Below are positions 42,860 through 51,195 of a stretch of DNA of 64,000 bases, piece by piece. Every line of letters starts with the position of its first letter. The stretch's first letter is position 1. The stretch covers positions 1 to 64,000 of the forward strand of contig JBBSUC010000023.1 of the NCBI GenBank assembly GCA_038235275.1, in the 5' to 3' direction. Both the position numbers and the translations under genes were made by a program. The DNA is from Persicitalea sp038235275 (GTDB taxonomy: Bacteria > Bacteroidota > Bacteroidia > Cytophagales > Spirosomataceae). A model generated the notes under the pieces. That model was not told the origin of the DNA. It did no database searches and saw only the letters and a list, made by a program, of their open reading frames with translations.

Positions 42860-43159
42860 TTAAAATTTGATAGATGGGAAATTACTAGCTACCGAAGATT
42901 TTTCAGAAATGTATATTACAGTTTTTGAATCTGCTCCCTTAACAACTAATTTTCCCCATAGGAGTCCTTTTATCTCTACATTACCGTTATTTGAAATGTA
43001 TCCAATAATCTCGCTAAATCCGAATGGGCCTTTGATCCAATACGCAATTAACCTATTAGTTCTTGAAACATTGCCTATTTTATAATATACTTTACCTTTT
43101 GCATTCACAAAAAAGTAAATAGTTTTTTCTTCTCCAATATTTAAAGTGAACTTATCCAT
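42860..43159 (-). CDS. small beta-rich hypothetical protein
   Basis: A 99-residue protein without signal peptide or membrane segment. It alternates short strands (TLNIGEEKTIYFFVN, KVYYKIGN, GYISNNGNVEIKGLLWG) and has the look of a small beta sandwich. No family is recognised. It follows the 390-residue lipoprotein by 44 bp on the same strand in an AT-rich interval and may be its partner. A non-coding explanation cannot be excluded, but the codon pattern and amphipathic strands favour a gene. Confidence 0.5.
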   Translation of the reverse strand: MDKFTLNIGEEKTIYFFVNAKGKVYYKIGNVSRTNRLIAYWIKGPFGFSEIIGYISNNGNVEIKGLLWGKLVVKGADSKTVIYISEKSSVASNFPSIKF

Positions 43160-43203
43160 TTTTAATAAAGAGTTAACAGTATATTTATTTAATTTATCAA
43201 AAT

Positions 43204-44376
43204 TTAATTATTGTCCTTAGCTGAAAAAGTTGGTTTCTGTTGTGTAATTATTACGTTTATTTTGTTCCAAATTGCAGTCACACTAGTATATGAACCAGCT
43301 TCATCTCCCTTTCGATCAAGGCGGACGAGGTACCGATCAATACTTTCTCCAGCAGGCAGTCTGAACGGGATTTCACCTTTCTGAGTAATGTTGGTTTTAT
43401 AAGTAGAAGCCGAATTGGGAGAAACACTAATTATTACAAACCCCTTCGGAGCTTCATACAAAATCCTCCAATCGCTCCAACCATTTACAAAGGTATGATC
43501 TTCACTGACTTCTCTTGCCCACATGGAAACCCGTCCACGGATCAACGTGGGTGAAACTTCTATTTGTGACTCTAAACGGGTGTCCGTAGGATCGCTATCT
43601 CCAGTATCAAAATCTCCATCTCCGCAGCATTGAATTGGTGGGGTGAAATCCATGCTGCCTATCTCTAATGATCTGACTAGCTCTTGTTTGGATGTCCACG
43701 GGTTGATCACAATTTCTGGTGCACCCTCATTACTACCAGCCCATTGAAATTTGATTTTAACGACTCTATTATCATAAATCTCAGAAGCCATACCTGCTAG
43801 CGCAAGTGAAAGTTGATAGTGTGTAGTACGCCCTATCCTTTCCTCAGGAAGAAAAAATGACTTACCCTCTTTATCTTCCAGAATTACCTGTATATAGTTC
43901 CCATTAATATCTTTGCGATTAAAATCATAACCTGAGACTATGATTTTATCCCATTTCTCTTGATCAGAGTTTAAATCAATTATAGAAGGATTAACCAGAC
44001 AAAATGCAGGCCCAGGATAATTCATTTTTTTATTTAATATTTTTGCTTGCAATACAATTAATGAAGTGATAGCTCTGCTTGCTAAAAAATCGGCATTACA
44101 TTTTAATTCGATTCCAGTTACTGCTACTGTATTAGTTAACAAAAAGTTTACATCTTCCGTTATAGTCGAAGACACTTCTTTCGGCAGATCATCCAATGTT
44201 TCAAGTACTATTCTTTGCCAGTCACTTGACTCCTCTTTGATAGCTGATATCCCTCTATCTATTTGATTCACAGCTCTGGTTACGGGATCTGTGAAACAAC
44301 CTTCGATATTAAAAACAATAATAACCAAAAAAAGGTAATTAAGACTGAATACACGGTATTTATGAATAGGATTCAT
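43204..44376 (-). CDS. hypothetical lipoprotein, unknown family
   Basis: A 390-residue lipoprotein (signal ending VFNIEGC, lipid Cys27). Residues about 30-60 look helical (RAVNQIDRGISAIKEESSDW). The rest is beta-rich, with IIDLNSDQEKWDKIIVSGYD, a CCGDGDFDTGDSDPTDTR acidic loop that could bind calcium, and a C-terminal sandwich (FVIISVSPNSASTYKTNITQ, RYLVRLDRKGDEAGSYTS). I do not recognise the family. It is AT-richer than neighbours outside the island and is the first gene of a likely two-gene unit with the small beta-rich protein. Confidence 0.75.
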   Translation of the reverse strand: MNPIHKYRVFSLNYLFLVIIVFNIEGCFTDPVTRAVNQIDRGISAIKEESSDWQRIVLETLDDLPKEVSSTITEDVNFLLTNTVAVTGIELKCNADFLASRAITSLIVLQAKILNKKMNYPGPAFCLVNPSIIDLNSDQEKWDKIIVSGYDFNRKDINGNYIQVILEDKEGKSFFLPEERIGRTTHYQLSLALAGMASEIYDNRVVKIKFQWAGSNEGAPEIVINPWTSKQELVRSLEIGSMDFTPPIQCCGDGDFDTGDSDPTDTRLESQIEVSPTLIRGRVSMWAREVSEDHTFVNGWSDWRILYEAPKGFVIISVSPNSASTYKTNITQKGEIPFRLPAGESIDRYLVRLDRKGDEAGSYTSVTAIWNKINVIITQQKPTFSAKDNN

Positions 44377-44542
44377 ATGAATTTTAGATTTGAGTATGGA
44401 ATAAGTTTAATTTTCAACGAAGGAGTATATGATTTAACTTTCTCCCTAGGAAGGAGAGATAATATTTTTGGATATGTAAAATAATAGAGGGTTAGCTCTG
44501 TGTTCAATGATTCAACCGAGAGAAATACTTCTCGAGATGCGG

Positions 44543-44559
44543 AAAACAGAATCTGTTTT
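44543..44559 (-). terminator. weak terminator-like palindrome
   Basis: AAAACAGA (44543-44550) and TCTGTTTT (44552-44559) form an A/T-flanked palindrome about 70 nt beyond the response-regulator stop. As the loop would be short and the minus-strand T-run ends in CCGC, termination is only possible, not likely. Confidence 0.3.
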
Positions 44560-44628
44560 TATGATCAAACGTAAGTCAGTCTTTTGCTTCCCCTTTTACT
44601 TGTGTCTATCTACTTTAAAATATATTTT

Positions 44629-45270
44629 TTATACTTCCCGCCTCCCCCTCAGCAACAACTCCCGGCTATCCTCCACCTGCAACTTCTCATAAATATGTTC
44701 CAAATGTTTCCTGACTGTCTTTTCGGCAATGAACAGCTTCTCGGCGATTTGCTTTACCCTCAGTCCATGCTGTAAATCTTCCAATATTTCCGCCTCACGT
44801 TTTGTCAGCAGTTGGGTATCCGTTTGAACCGCCACCTCAGATGATTTGCGGCTCAGCAATTCCAACGCCTTCCGGGCCATCCTCGGCGACAGCGGCGCGC
44901 CCCCCGCTATTACTTCCATAATGGCACTGATAATCTTGCCGGGCTTTTCGTCTTTCAGCAGGTAGCCCGTGGCACCCGCCTGAATGGCTTCGAACAGTCG
45001 CCCCTCATCATCGAACACCGTTTGCATGACGACCCTTACGGATGGATATATACGCCTTACCTCGCGGGTGGCAGCAATGCCATCCATTTCGTCCATTTCG
45101 ATATCCATCAGCACCACATCGGGAACGGGTCCCTTTTCCAACTTGGCCAGCAAATCCTTGCCATTGCGGGCCACGAAACTTACGCTAAGCTCTTCGCTCA
45201 GACTTAACTTTTCGGCCAGCCCTCGGGCGAGATTTTGGTTATCCTCGACGATCCCTACTTTGATTCTCAT
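44629..45270 (-). CDS. NarL/FixJ-type response regulator
   Basis: A 213-residue two-component regulator. The receiver domain has acidic ED at 9-10, phosphoacceptor Asp56 (DVVLMDIEMDEMDGI) and the LLKDEKPG lysine. The C-terminal LuxR-type helix-turn-helix is LLTKREAEILEDLQHGLRVK followed by IAEKLFIAEKTVRKHLEHIY. It follows the sensor kinase by 45 bp, so the two form one operon. Target promoters are unknown. Confidence 0.95.
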   Translation of the reverse strand: MRIKVGIVEDNQNLARGLAEKLSLSEELSVSFVARNGKDLLAKLEKGPVPDVVLMDIEMDEMDGIAATREVRRIYPSVRVVMQTVFDDEGRLFEAIQAGATGYLLKDEKPGKIISAIMEVIAGGAPLSPRMARKALELLSRKSSEVAVQTDTQLLTKREAEILEDLQHGLRVKQIAEKLFIAEKTVRKHLEHIYEKLQVEDSRELLLRGRREV

Positions 45271-45315
45271 AAACTTTTGACAAATCTAGCACGCGCTTTT
45301 GCTACGGGAAATACG

Positions 45316-47271
45316 TCAACTGACGTATTTTGTCGGCAGCGGTACGGAAAAGTTCAATCGGGTACCCCTGGCGGGCGAAGACTGGACAGAAAAACTGCCC
45401 CCAAGTTCCTCGATACGGCTTTCCATGTTGGCTAGCCCGTAGCCTCGTTTGATTGAATTCAGGTCCATTCCGCAGCCATCGTCCTGAATGAGAAGTTTGA
45501 GAAGATGGTCGTTTACGATCCGAAGGGTAAATTCAAAGCGATCGGCGTTCGCGTATTTCAGGCAGTTGTTGGCGGCTTCCTGGGTGATTCGGAACAAAGA
45601 AATGGAGAGCGTGGGGCTGAGAAGAATGGCCCTGTCGGCCTGGTAATTGGGAATCAATTCGGGCGATTCAAGGTCTTCCCAGCGTTTCAGCAGCCAATGC
45701 AGGGTGCGTTCGTACCATTGTTCCACCGAGATGGTATCCTGGTTCAGTACCCAAAGCGTATCCCGCAGGTTTTGGTTGGTGGCGCGGGTGAAGTCGCTCA
45801 GCGAGACGAGCGGCTGAAATACTTTGGAGCGAATCGACAACAAATCGAGCCGATTGATGATGTGCGTCAGTTCTGAGCCGATACCGTCGTGCAGGTCGCG
45901 GGCGAGGCGAATGCGCTGTTGGTGCATTTCATTTTGCAGGTGCAAAGCCTTTATCTCGTCGGCCTGTTGTCGCTGAATCGCCGTGGCTATCGTTTGTTGC
46001 AGCACTATTCCCTCGGCCTCGATGCGTCGGCGATTTTGTTCCAGGATTTTGTTCCGGTACATCCAACTGAGCAAAAGAAAGACCACATCGACCAGAATAG
46101 CTATCCTGAGAATAAGCATATCTGGAACGGGTTCGATGTAAATTCCCGTGTTGACTATCAGAGCGTTGGTGAAAAAGAAGGCGATAAACAGGCCAATGCC
46201 TGCCAAGTGAATCCAAACGGCTTTAAAATTTCTTTTGATAGCATCGGCCACGTAGCCTACCCAAAGGAACAGGTAGCCCATAAAAAAGAATGCCGTCATT
46301 CGGTAACCCAGGACGAAGAGGTTCGGTCGATTCAGCCATTCACCCAGGTGAATAACAAAGAGGAAGATTTCTACGAAAAACGCGATCCATAGGGGCGATA
46401 TTTTGAAAGGGGAGGGCAAGCGGTTGGGCTTGACGGAGAGAAACTTCGTGCAGAAAAGCAAGAAGAATAGAAAACAGGCATTCACCCAATGTCCCAGGGA
46501 GAGGGGGTGGTAGAGAAAACGAAATTGATCGGGCAGGAAGCACCCCCAGCCGTCGTTAAGCAGGGCATAAACGGCGATGGAAATGGCGTAAAGCGAAAAA
46601 TATAGGAACAGGAGATTTTCCTTGTGAAATAGGAAACCCATGAGTCCCAGCAGGATAGCCATCGTTATGACCCCCACGAAAAACGCCCATCCCCATTGGT
46701 CGACCCAATGTTTGTACAAGAATTGGGAGGGCGACCAGAGGGCTATGGGTATCTTCAACACATCCGGGGCCGGGACGTACCCCCGTACCAACAGCGTATA
46801 GGTCGAACCCTGTCTAAGCTGTATCGGGACAAGAAAGTAACGGTGTTTTATCGGCTGATGGGTGAACTCAGCGTTTCGGGTAGTAATGGAATGAAATTCC
46901 CGTTTATCGGAAAAGTAGATGATTGAGAGTGAGTTGAGAAAATGGCTCCTCACTTCCAGCCACAGGGTTTGGTCTCGATGGCAGTAAAAATTCGCTCTGA
47001 CCCAGCCATAGCCGCCCCGATTGCCAAAATTGGGCGAGTGTACTTCTCGCCAACTACTGGCCGGAATTTTCTGAATGGATCGGAAGTCGTAGGATTTTTC
47101 GGGGTCGGAGAACTGATAAAATCGGATTTGAAAGTTGGGTTGTCCGCTACTTTCCAAAGCAAAAAGCAAGACTAAAACGATAACGCCGAACCATCCTATT
47201 CTCTTTTGATAAGAGATGGCATCGGGCATCCAGCCTAGAATTATCCCTGGTTTAAGAGAGGCATTTTTCAT
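45316..47271 (-). CDS. 7TM-DISM sensor histidine kinase
   Basis: A 651-residue membrane kinase. The N-terminal signal/anchor is followed by a periplasmic beta domain of the 7TMR-DISMED2 type (residues about 45-190, with WREVHSPNFGNRGGYGWVRA and LLVRGYVPAP). Seven helices (about 200-400) follow, then a short coiled coil. The HisKA_3 box ARDLHDGIGSELTHI has phosphoacceptor His461. The HATPase domain has RITQEAANNCLKYANADRF and DDGCGMDLNSIKRGYGLANM. The DISM periplasmic domain commonly binds carbohydrate-like ligands. A second in-frame ATG at 47229 (MPDAISYQKR) is an alternative start. It partners the downstream NarL-type regulator. Confidence 0.93.
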   Translation of the reverse strand: MKNASLKPGIILGWMPDAISYQKRIGWFGVIVLVLLFALESSGQPNFQIRFYQFSDPEKSYDFRSIQKIPASSWREVHSPNFGNRGGYGWVRANFYCHRDQTLWLEVRSHFLNSLSIIYFSDKREFHSITTRNAEFTHQPIKHRYFLVPIQLRQGSTYTLLVRGYVPAPDVLKIPIALWSPSQFLYKHWVDQWGWAFFVGVITMAILLGLMGFLFHKENLLFLYFSLYAISIAVYALLNDGWGCFLPDQFRFLYHPLSLGHWVNACFLFFLLFCTKFLSVKPNRLPSPFKISPLWIAFFVEIFLFVIHLGEWLNRPNLFVLGYRMTAFFFMGYLFLWVGYVADAIKRNFKAVWIHLAGIGLFIAFFFTNALIVNTGIYIEPVPDMLILRIAILVDVVFLLLSWMYRNKILEQNRRRIEAEGIVLQQTIATAIQRQQADEIKALHLQNEMHQQRIRLARDLHDGIGSELTHIINRLDLLSIRSKVFQPLVSLSDFTRATNQNLRDTLWVLNQDTISVEQWYERTLHWLLKRWEDLESPELIPNYQADRAILLSPTLSISLFRITQEAANNCLKYANADRFEFTLRIVNDHLLKLLIQDDGCGMDLNSIKRGYGLANMESRIEELGGSFSVQSSPARGTRLNFSVPLPTKYVS

Positions 47272-47372
47272 TGGCGTATTTAGCGAGGCAAACTAAACCT
47301 TGCAAAATACGATAATGCGTACGATCTTCAATCGACTTTATACAAAAAATAGTGAGTATCAGGCTGCTCGCA

Positions 47373-48527
47373 TCAATTCACCTCGCCAAACCACTTCCCC
47401 ACGTTTTCCTCCGCAAAGCCCAAACTCGACGTCATGCCCTTGCCGCCGATACCCGTCACGATGTGCAGCCGGGGCGCAACTTCGTGTTCAAAAATCTCGT
47501 CCGGGTGCTGGGCGTAATAGCCCGCCCAGCTACGGGCGATACCGCGCACCGGGAAGTTGACGATGCGCTCGGCTTCTTTCAGCATGAGTTCGTTGATGAA
47601 TTCTTTGAGGTCATAACCCAGTTCACCGACTTGCGAAGACGGGGCATATTCGTGCGAATCGCCGATGATGATCGAGCCGTCGGCGGCTTGCTTAAAGAGA
47701 ATGTGAATCCCCCACTTTTTCAACTCGGCGTAATGCGGCGGCACGGTCAGCGCCGCGAAAGAGGGACATTCTTCAAAAGCTTCGTAGCGGCGCAGCGTCA
47801 AGCCAGTGAGGACGTTTTCAGCCATTTTTATTTGGGGCAAGGGCTGGGTTTGCAACATTTGTAATTTGCTTACTACAAGACCGCTTTTTGCGAACATTTC
47901 AGGAAATAATAAACTAAATTCGCTGCCGCTGCACACCACGCTGCGCTCGGCTTCCAGGGTTTCGCCCCGCGCGGTTTTTATCTCGATCAAATCGCCCTTG
48001 GGTTCGCAGGAAAGGACGGAGGAATCGGGACGGTAGTCGATGCCGTATTTTTGGCTGCCATAGTCAATCAGCCGATGCACCATTTTATCCGGCTCTACGC
48101 TCAGATCATTGGGGAAGAAAATGCTGCCTTTGACGTATGAATCACGCAGATAAGGAAATCTCGCCAAGGTTTTTTCCGCTGAAAGCAATTCATTGGGGAA
48201 GTCTTTTTTGGCAAAAACCTCCGCCGACTCCTGCGCAATCTGCCATTCCTCGGCGTCGGAGGCCACATAGACCGAACCCGCCGCCCGCACCGTTAAGTCG
48301 AATTCTGCCTGGATTTCCTTGTAGAGCTGCACGCTGCGTCGCCCGAAATCGTGCCAGCGTCCCGATAAGCCGGAAGGTACTACCTGCCCAAAATTGCGGA
48401 CGGTGGCACTTTGTGGTCGGTTATCTTTTTCCAGCAAAGCCACCCGCTTGCCCAAACGGGCGGCCATCAGAGCGTGGGAAGTTCCCAGGATTCCGCCGCC
48501 CACTACGATCAAATCAATGGGTTTCAT
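47373..48527 (-). CDS. TIGR03364-type FAD-dependent oxidoreductase
   Basis: A 384-residue DAO-family flavoenzyme. FAD binding is shown by LIVVGGGILGTSHALMAAR and VALLEKDNRP at the N-terminus. The family also has QVVPSGLSGRWHDFGRRSV, SVVCSGSEFSLLFPE and, at the end, VTGIGGKGMTSSLGFAEE. This pattern fits the TIGR03364 group, recurrently linked to aminoethylphosphonate catabolism. It abuts the phosphonatase-like hydrolase gene with no spacer. The substrate is probably an N-substituted or free amino phosphonate, by association. The transaminase PhnW and phosphonate transporters are not seen nearby. Confidence 0.85.
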   Translation of the reverse strand: MKPIDLIVVGGGILGTSHALMAARLGKRVALLEKDNRPQSATVRNFGQVVPSGLSGRWHDFGRRSVQLYKEIQAEFDLTVRAAGSVYVASDAEEWQIAQESAEVFAKKDFPNELLSAEKTLARFPYLRDSYVKGSIFFPNDLSVEPDKMVHRLIDYGSQKYGIDYRPDSSVLSCEPKGDLIEIKTARGETLEAERSVVCSGSEFSLLFPEMFAKSGLVVSKLQMLQTQPLPQIKMAENVLTGLTLRRYEAFEECPSFAALTVPPHYAELKKWGIHILFKQAADGSIIIGDSHEYAPSSQVGELGYDLKEFINELMLKEAERIVNFPVRGIARSWAGYYAQHPDEIFEHEVAPRLHIVTGIGGKGMTSSLGFAEENVGKWFGEVN

Positions 48528-49250
48528 TTAGCTATTTTCTTCCTCAATGATCGAAGTGACCTCCCGCAGAGAACCGATCAGTCTAGTCGGGTTGTGCGGG
48601 GCCAACTGCTCGGCGGAATGGGTCCCGTTGCTTACAGCCAGGCTCATGCAGCATCCCGCCGCAAAGCCCGACTGAATATCGGAAGGCGTGTCGCCCGCGT
48701 TGATGACTGACTTTGGGTCTTCGACGCCAAGCAAGCGCATGGCTTTTTCGATCATCAGGGGTGCGGGGCGGCCCTTCTCCACTTCGTCACTCGTGATGGA
48801 AGCCTGGATGATCGTCGAGGCGTTGCCGACGCGCTGCTCATTCAAGCCTTCTAGCCAGCCTAGTTTGCCCAAAATAATGTCACATACTTTTCGGTAAAAT
48901 CCCGTAGTGAGCGCAATCCGAATGTTATTTTTATGCAAAAAATCAAACAGTTCTAGGCAGCCCTTAGTGGGCGTGAGGTCGTGAGTGAGGTAGTGATTTT
49001 CCAGAACTTCGGTGAAGACCTTGTACGATTTATCCACCCGCATCTGCCATTCTGGGTGCGTTCGGTTGCCAAGGATTTCCTGCCACAGGGTTTGAAAAAC
49101 AAAATACTTATGCAGGCCCTGCATGGCCAGGATGCGCTCGTCGCTGACGGTCAGACCCGTTTTGCGGGCGGCTTCGGCGAAACAGGCTTCCACTTCGTGC
49201 TGGTCGGTAACGGTGGTACCGGCCATGTCGAGGGTGACGAGTTGAATCAT
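48528..49250 (-). CDS. phosphonatase-like HAD hydrolase
   Basis: A 240-residue HAD-superfamily hydrolase resembling the TIGR03351 phosphonatase-like family. Motif I is VTLDMAGTTVTD (nucleophile Asp8, general acid replaced by the DxAGTT arrangement typical of phosphonatases). Motif II is IALTTGFYRK, and motif III/IV are GRPAPLMIEKAM and VINAGDTPSDIQSGFAAGC. True phosphonoacetaldehyde hydrolase uses a Schiff-base lysine in its cap, and I cannot confirm one here. It is the first gene of a two-gene unit with the FAD oxidase, whose start is the next base after this stop. Confidence 0.87.
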   Translation of the reverse strand: MIQLVTLDMAGTTVTDQHEVEACFAEAARKTGLTVSDERILAMQGLHKYFVFQTLWQEILGNRTHPEWQMRVDKSYKVFTEVLENHYLTHDLTPTKGCLELFDFLHKNNIRIALTTGFYRKVCDIILGKLGWLEGLNEQRVGNASTIIQASITSDEVEKGRPAPLMIEKAMRLLGVEDPKSVINAGDTPSDIQSGFAAGCCMSLAVSNGTHSAEQLAPHNPTRLIGSLREVTSIIEEENS

Positions 49251-49354
49251 GAGGAGTGGGGGAGTTTTGCGGTGGTAAAAGTAGGGATTACGGCTTGGGG
49301 AAAGTAATTAATTGCGTAAAATTATCGTTAAGTTTTGCCCTGTTCAGTACTCAA

Positions 49355-50467
49355 TTATTTGAATACATACCTTCCCATCAACGGGTAATGATCGGAGTAA
49401 GGTACTTTGTTCAGCGTTTGAAAACCAACAAGTTCCAGTTTGTTTTTATCATAAAACTGGTGGTCGATGCGGATAAAGGAAGGAGTGTGGTTGTAGGTGA
49501 AGCCGAAGCCGCTGCCTTTTTGCTCAAAGGCATTGTCGAGCTGTCGGCGGAGCCGCCCGTACACGTAGCTGTAGGGCGTTTCGTTGAAATCACCGCAGAC
49601 TATTACCGGGTGCGGTGAGTCGGCCACCCAGCTTTCCAGCACTCCGACCTCCGCGCCGCGCTTTTCGAACCCCTTCCGCAACTGACTGACCGCGTACTTG
49701 GCTTCGTGTTTCGATTTTTCGTACTCCTGCTTATCGATAATGTTCTTGTTGACGATCCCGGACAGTTTCAGCGTCATTGAGTACAGGTGGACATCAATGA
49801 TGCGAACGGTATCTTTTTGCCAAAGAATATCCGCTTGTAACAGACCGTTGGTCCCACTGAACAGCGTGTCGCGAACGGAGAGGATGGGATACTTTGAGAA
49901 GACCGCCACGCCGTTTTGAGCATTGGGCACGGTCTCACTTTCTTGCAGGAATGCCCGGTAGCGGTAGCCTTGGCTGCGAAGCCGGGTAGTGAAGTCAAAG
50001 TCGGCCATTTCCTGGCGGCTGAAATATTCTTGAAAGCATAGCACATCGGCTTGCTGCTGCTCGATCCAGGACCCGAATTGCCGGACGGTCTCCTTGTCAT
50101 GCCCATACTGGTAATTGTAGAAGGCGAAATTGAACACGTTATAGTTTAGCACTGTCAGGCTCGCAGGTTCTTCGCGCTCGGGAGCCAGCGAGGCCCGGGT
50201 GGAAGAACGCCCGAATTGGTATGTCCTGGCCAGAAAGGGATAGCCCAGGACCAGTACAAAGAGCGTCGTCAGCATTCTTTTGGGAGAGATAAAAGCCCAA
50301 ATCACCAAAAATGCCAGGTGAAAGACGAGTGTCACGGGCAGCGACATCATCACGAAGCCAGCCAACCAGTGGTGGCTGGGCGTCCAATAATTCAGGGCGT
50401 AGACCAAAAAGGTATAGAAGACCGCAATTTTGTACAAAAACCAGAGGAGGCCACTCAGCAGACGCAT
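49355..50467 (-). CDS. membrane-anchored EEP-family nuclease/phosphatase
   Basis: A 370-residue protein with three N-terminal helices (about residues 5-95) and an endonuclease/exonuclease/phosphatase domain in the C-terminal two thirds. Catalytic motifs are LNYNVFNFAFY, ADVLCFQEYFS, VIDVHLYS-like (RIIDVHLYSM), VIVCGDFNETPYS and VPYSDHYPLMGRYV. This architecture is widespread in Bacteroidota and the substrate is unknown (DNA, RNA or phospholipid headgroups are all used in the superfamily). It is divergent from the rimP operon. Confidence 0.9.
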   Translation of the reverse strand: MRLLSGLLWFLYKIAVFYTFLVYALNYWTPSHHWLAGFVMMSLPVTLVFHLAFLVIWAFISPKRMLTTLFVLVLGYPFLARTYQFGRSSTRASLAPEREEPASLTVLNYNVFNFAFYNYQYGHDKETVRQFGSWIEQQQADVLCFQEYFSRQEMADFDFTTRLRSQGYRYRAFLQESETVPNAQNGVAVFSKYPILSVRDTLFSGTNGLLQADILWQKDTVRIIDVHLYSMTLKLSGIVNKNIIDKQEYEKSKHEAKYAVSQLRKGFEKRGAEVGVLESWVADSPHPVIVCGDFNETPYSYVYGRLRRQLDNAFEQKGSGFGFTYNHTPSFIRIDHQFYDKNKLELVGFQTLNKVPYSDHYPLMGRYVFK

Positions 50468-50532
50468 ATCTAGAAAGGATCAAACGCCAAAAGTAAGACA
50501 ACCGGGGGAATAAACCCCGACAGTAGAGCGTG

Positions 50533-50564
50533 TTTGCAGAAATTCTAAAATAGTATTATCTTTG
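50533..50564 (+). promoter_or_regulatory. consensus Bacteroidota promoter of rimP-nusA-infB
   Basis: TTTG (50533-50536), a 20-nt spacer and TATCTTTG (50557-50564) match the primary-sigma consensus exactly. Transcription would start near 50571, leaving a leader of about 55 nt with a GGGGATATTTAATCCCC stem-loop (50595-50611) ahead of the rimP ATG. Confidence 0.85.
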
Positions 50565-50626
50565 CGGCACAATTTCGGATCAATACTAAGGTTGAGGGGA
50601 TATTTAATCCCCTTTTTTGTTGCAAT

Positions 50627-51109
50627 ATGGCGTTCAAAGAACAGATCGAGACATTTCTGGAACCGCTGCTGGAAGACGGGAAATACTTCATCGTCGATAT
50701 TCAGTTTAAGCCCGTGCGGGGAAGCCAAAAGGTTCTAATTCTGTTGGACAGCGACGAGGGAATCACGATTCAGGAGTGTGCCGACATCAGTCGCCAGTTG
50801 GGCGGTGCCCTGGAAGCCGAAGAGGTTGTAGAGACCGCCTACACGCTGGAGGTATCGTCACCCGGCCTCGATCAGCCCCTGCGGCTACCGCGCCAGTTCC
50901 GCAAGAACGTTGGCCGCGATTTGAAGGTAACGTCGAACAGCGGTGAAATCCTGACCGGAACACTGGTAGAGGCAAAAGAAGAAAGCATCGTATTACTGCT
51001 ACCGCCGCTCAAAAAGAAAAACAAAGCCAACGAAGAAGAGCCGAACCTACGCCCCGAAATCGCCCTGGAGAACATTACCAAGGCAATTGTGCAGGTATCA
51101 TTCAAATAA
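50627..51109 (+). CDS. rimP: ribosome maturation factor RimP
   Basis: A 160-residue cytosolic protein needed for 30S subunit maturation. The N-domain has EDGKYFIVDIQFKPVRGSQK and LLDSDEGITIQECADISRQL, and the YTLEVSSPGLDQPLR motif is the family signature. The C-domain is a small SH3-like barrel ending KAIVQVSFK. It is first in the conserved rimP-nusA-infB order. Confidence 0.97.
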   Translation: MAFKEQIETFLEPLLEDGKYFIVDIQFKPVRGSQKVLILLDSDEGITIQECADISRQLGGALEAEEVVETAYTLEVSSPGLDQPLRLPRQFRKNVGRDLKVTSNSGEILTGTLVEAKEESIVLLLPPLKKKNKANEEEPNLRPEIALENITKAIVQVSFK

Positions 51110-51195
51110 TTAATACTTTTTTTAGCTGGAGTTCGGCCTAAGTTTGATAATTTTCAACTCTCAACCGCTCAGGCGGCCCTGTCTCCATTAAAAAC

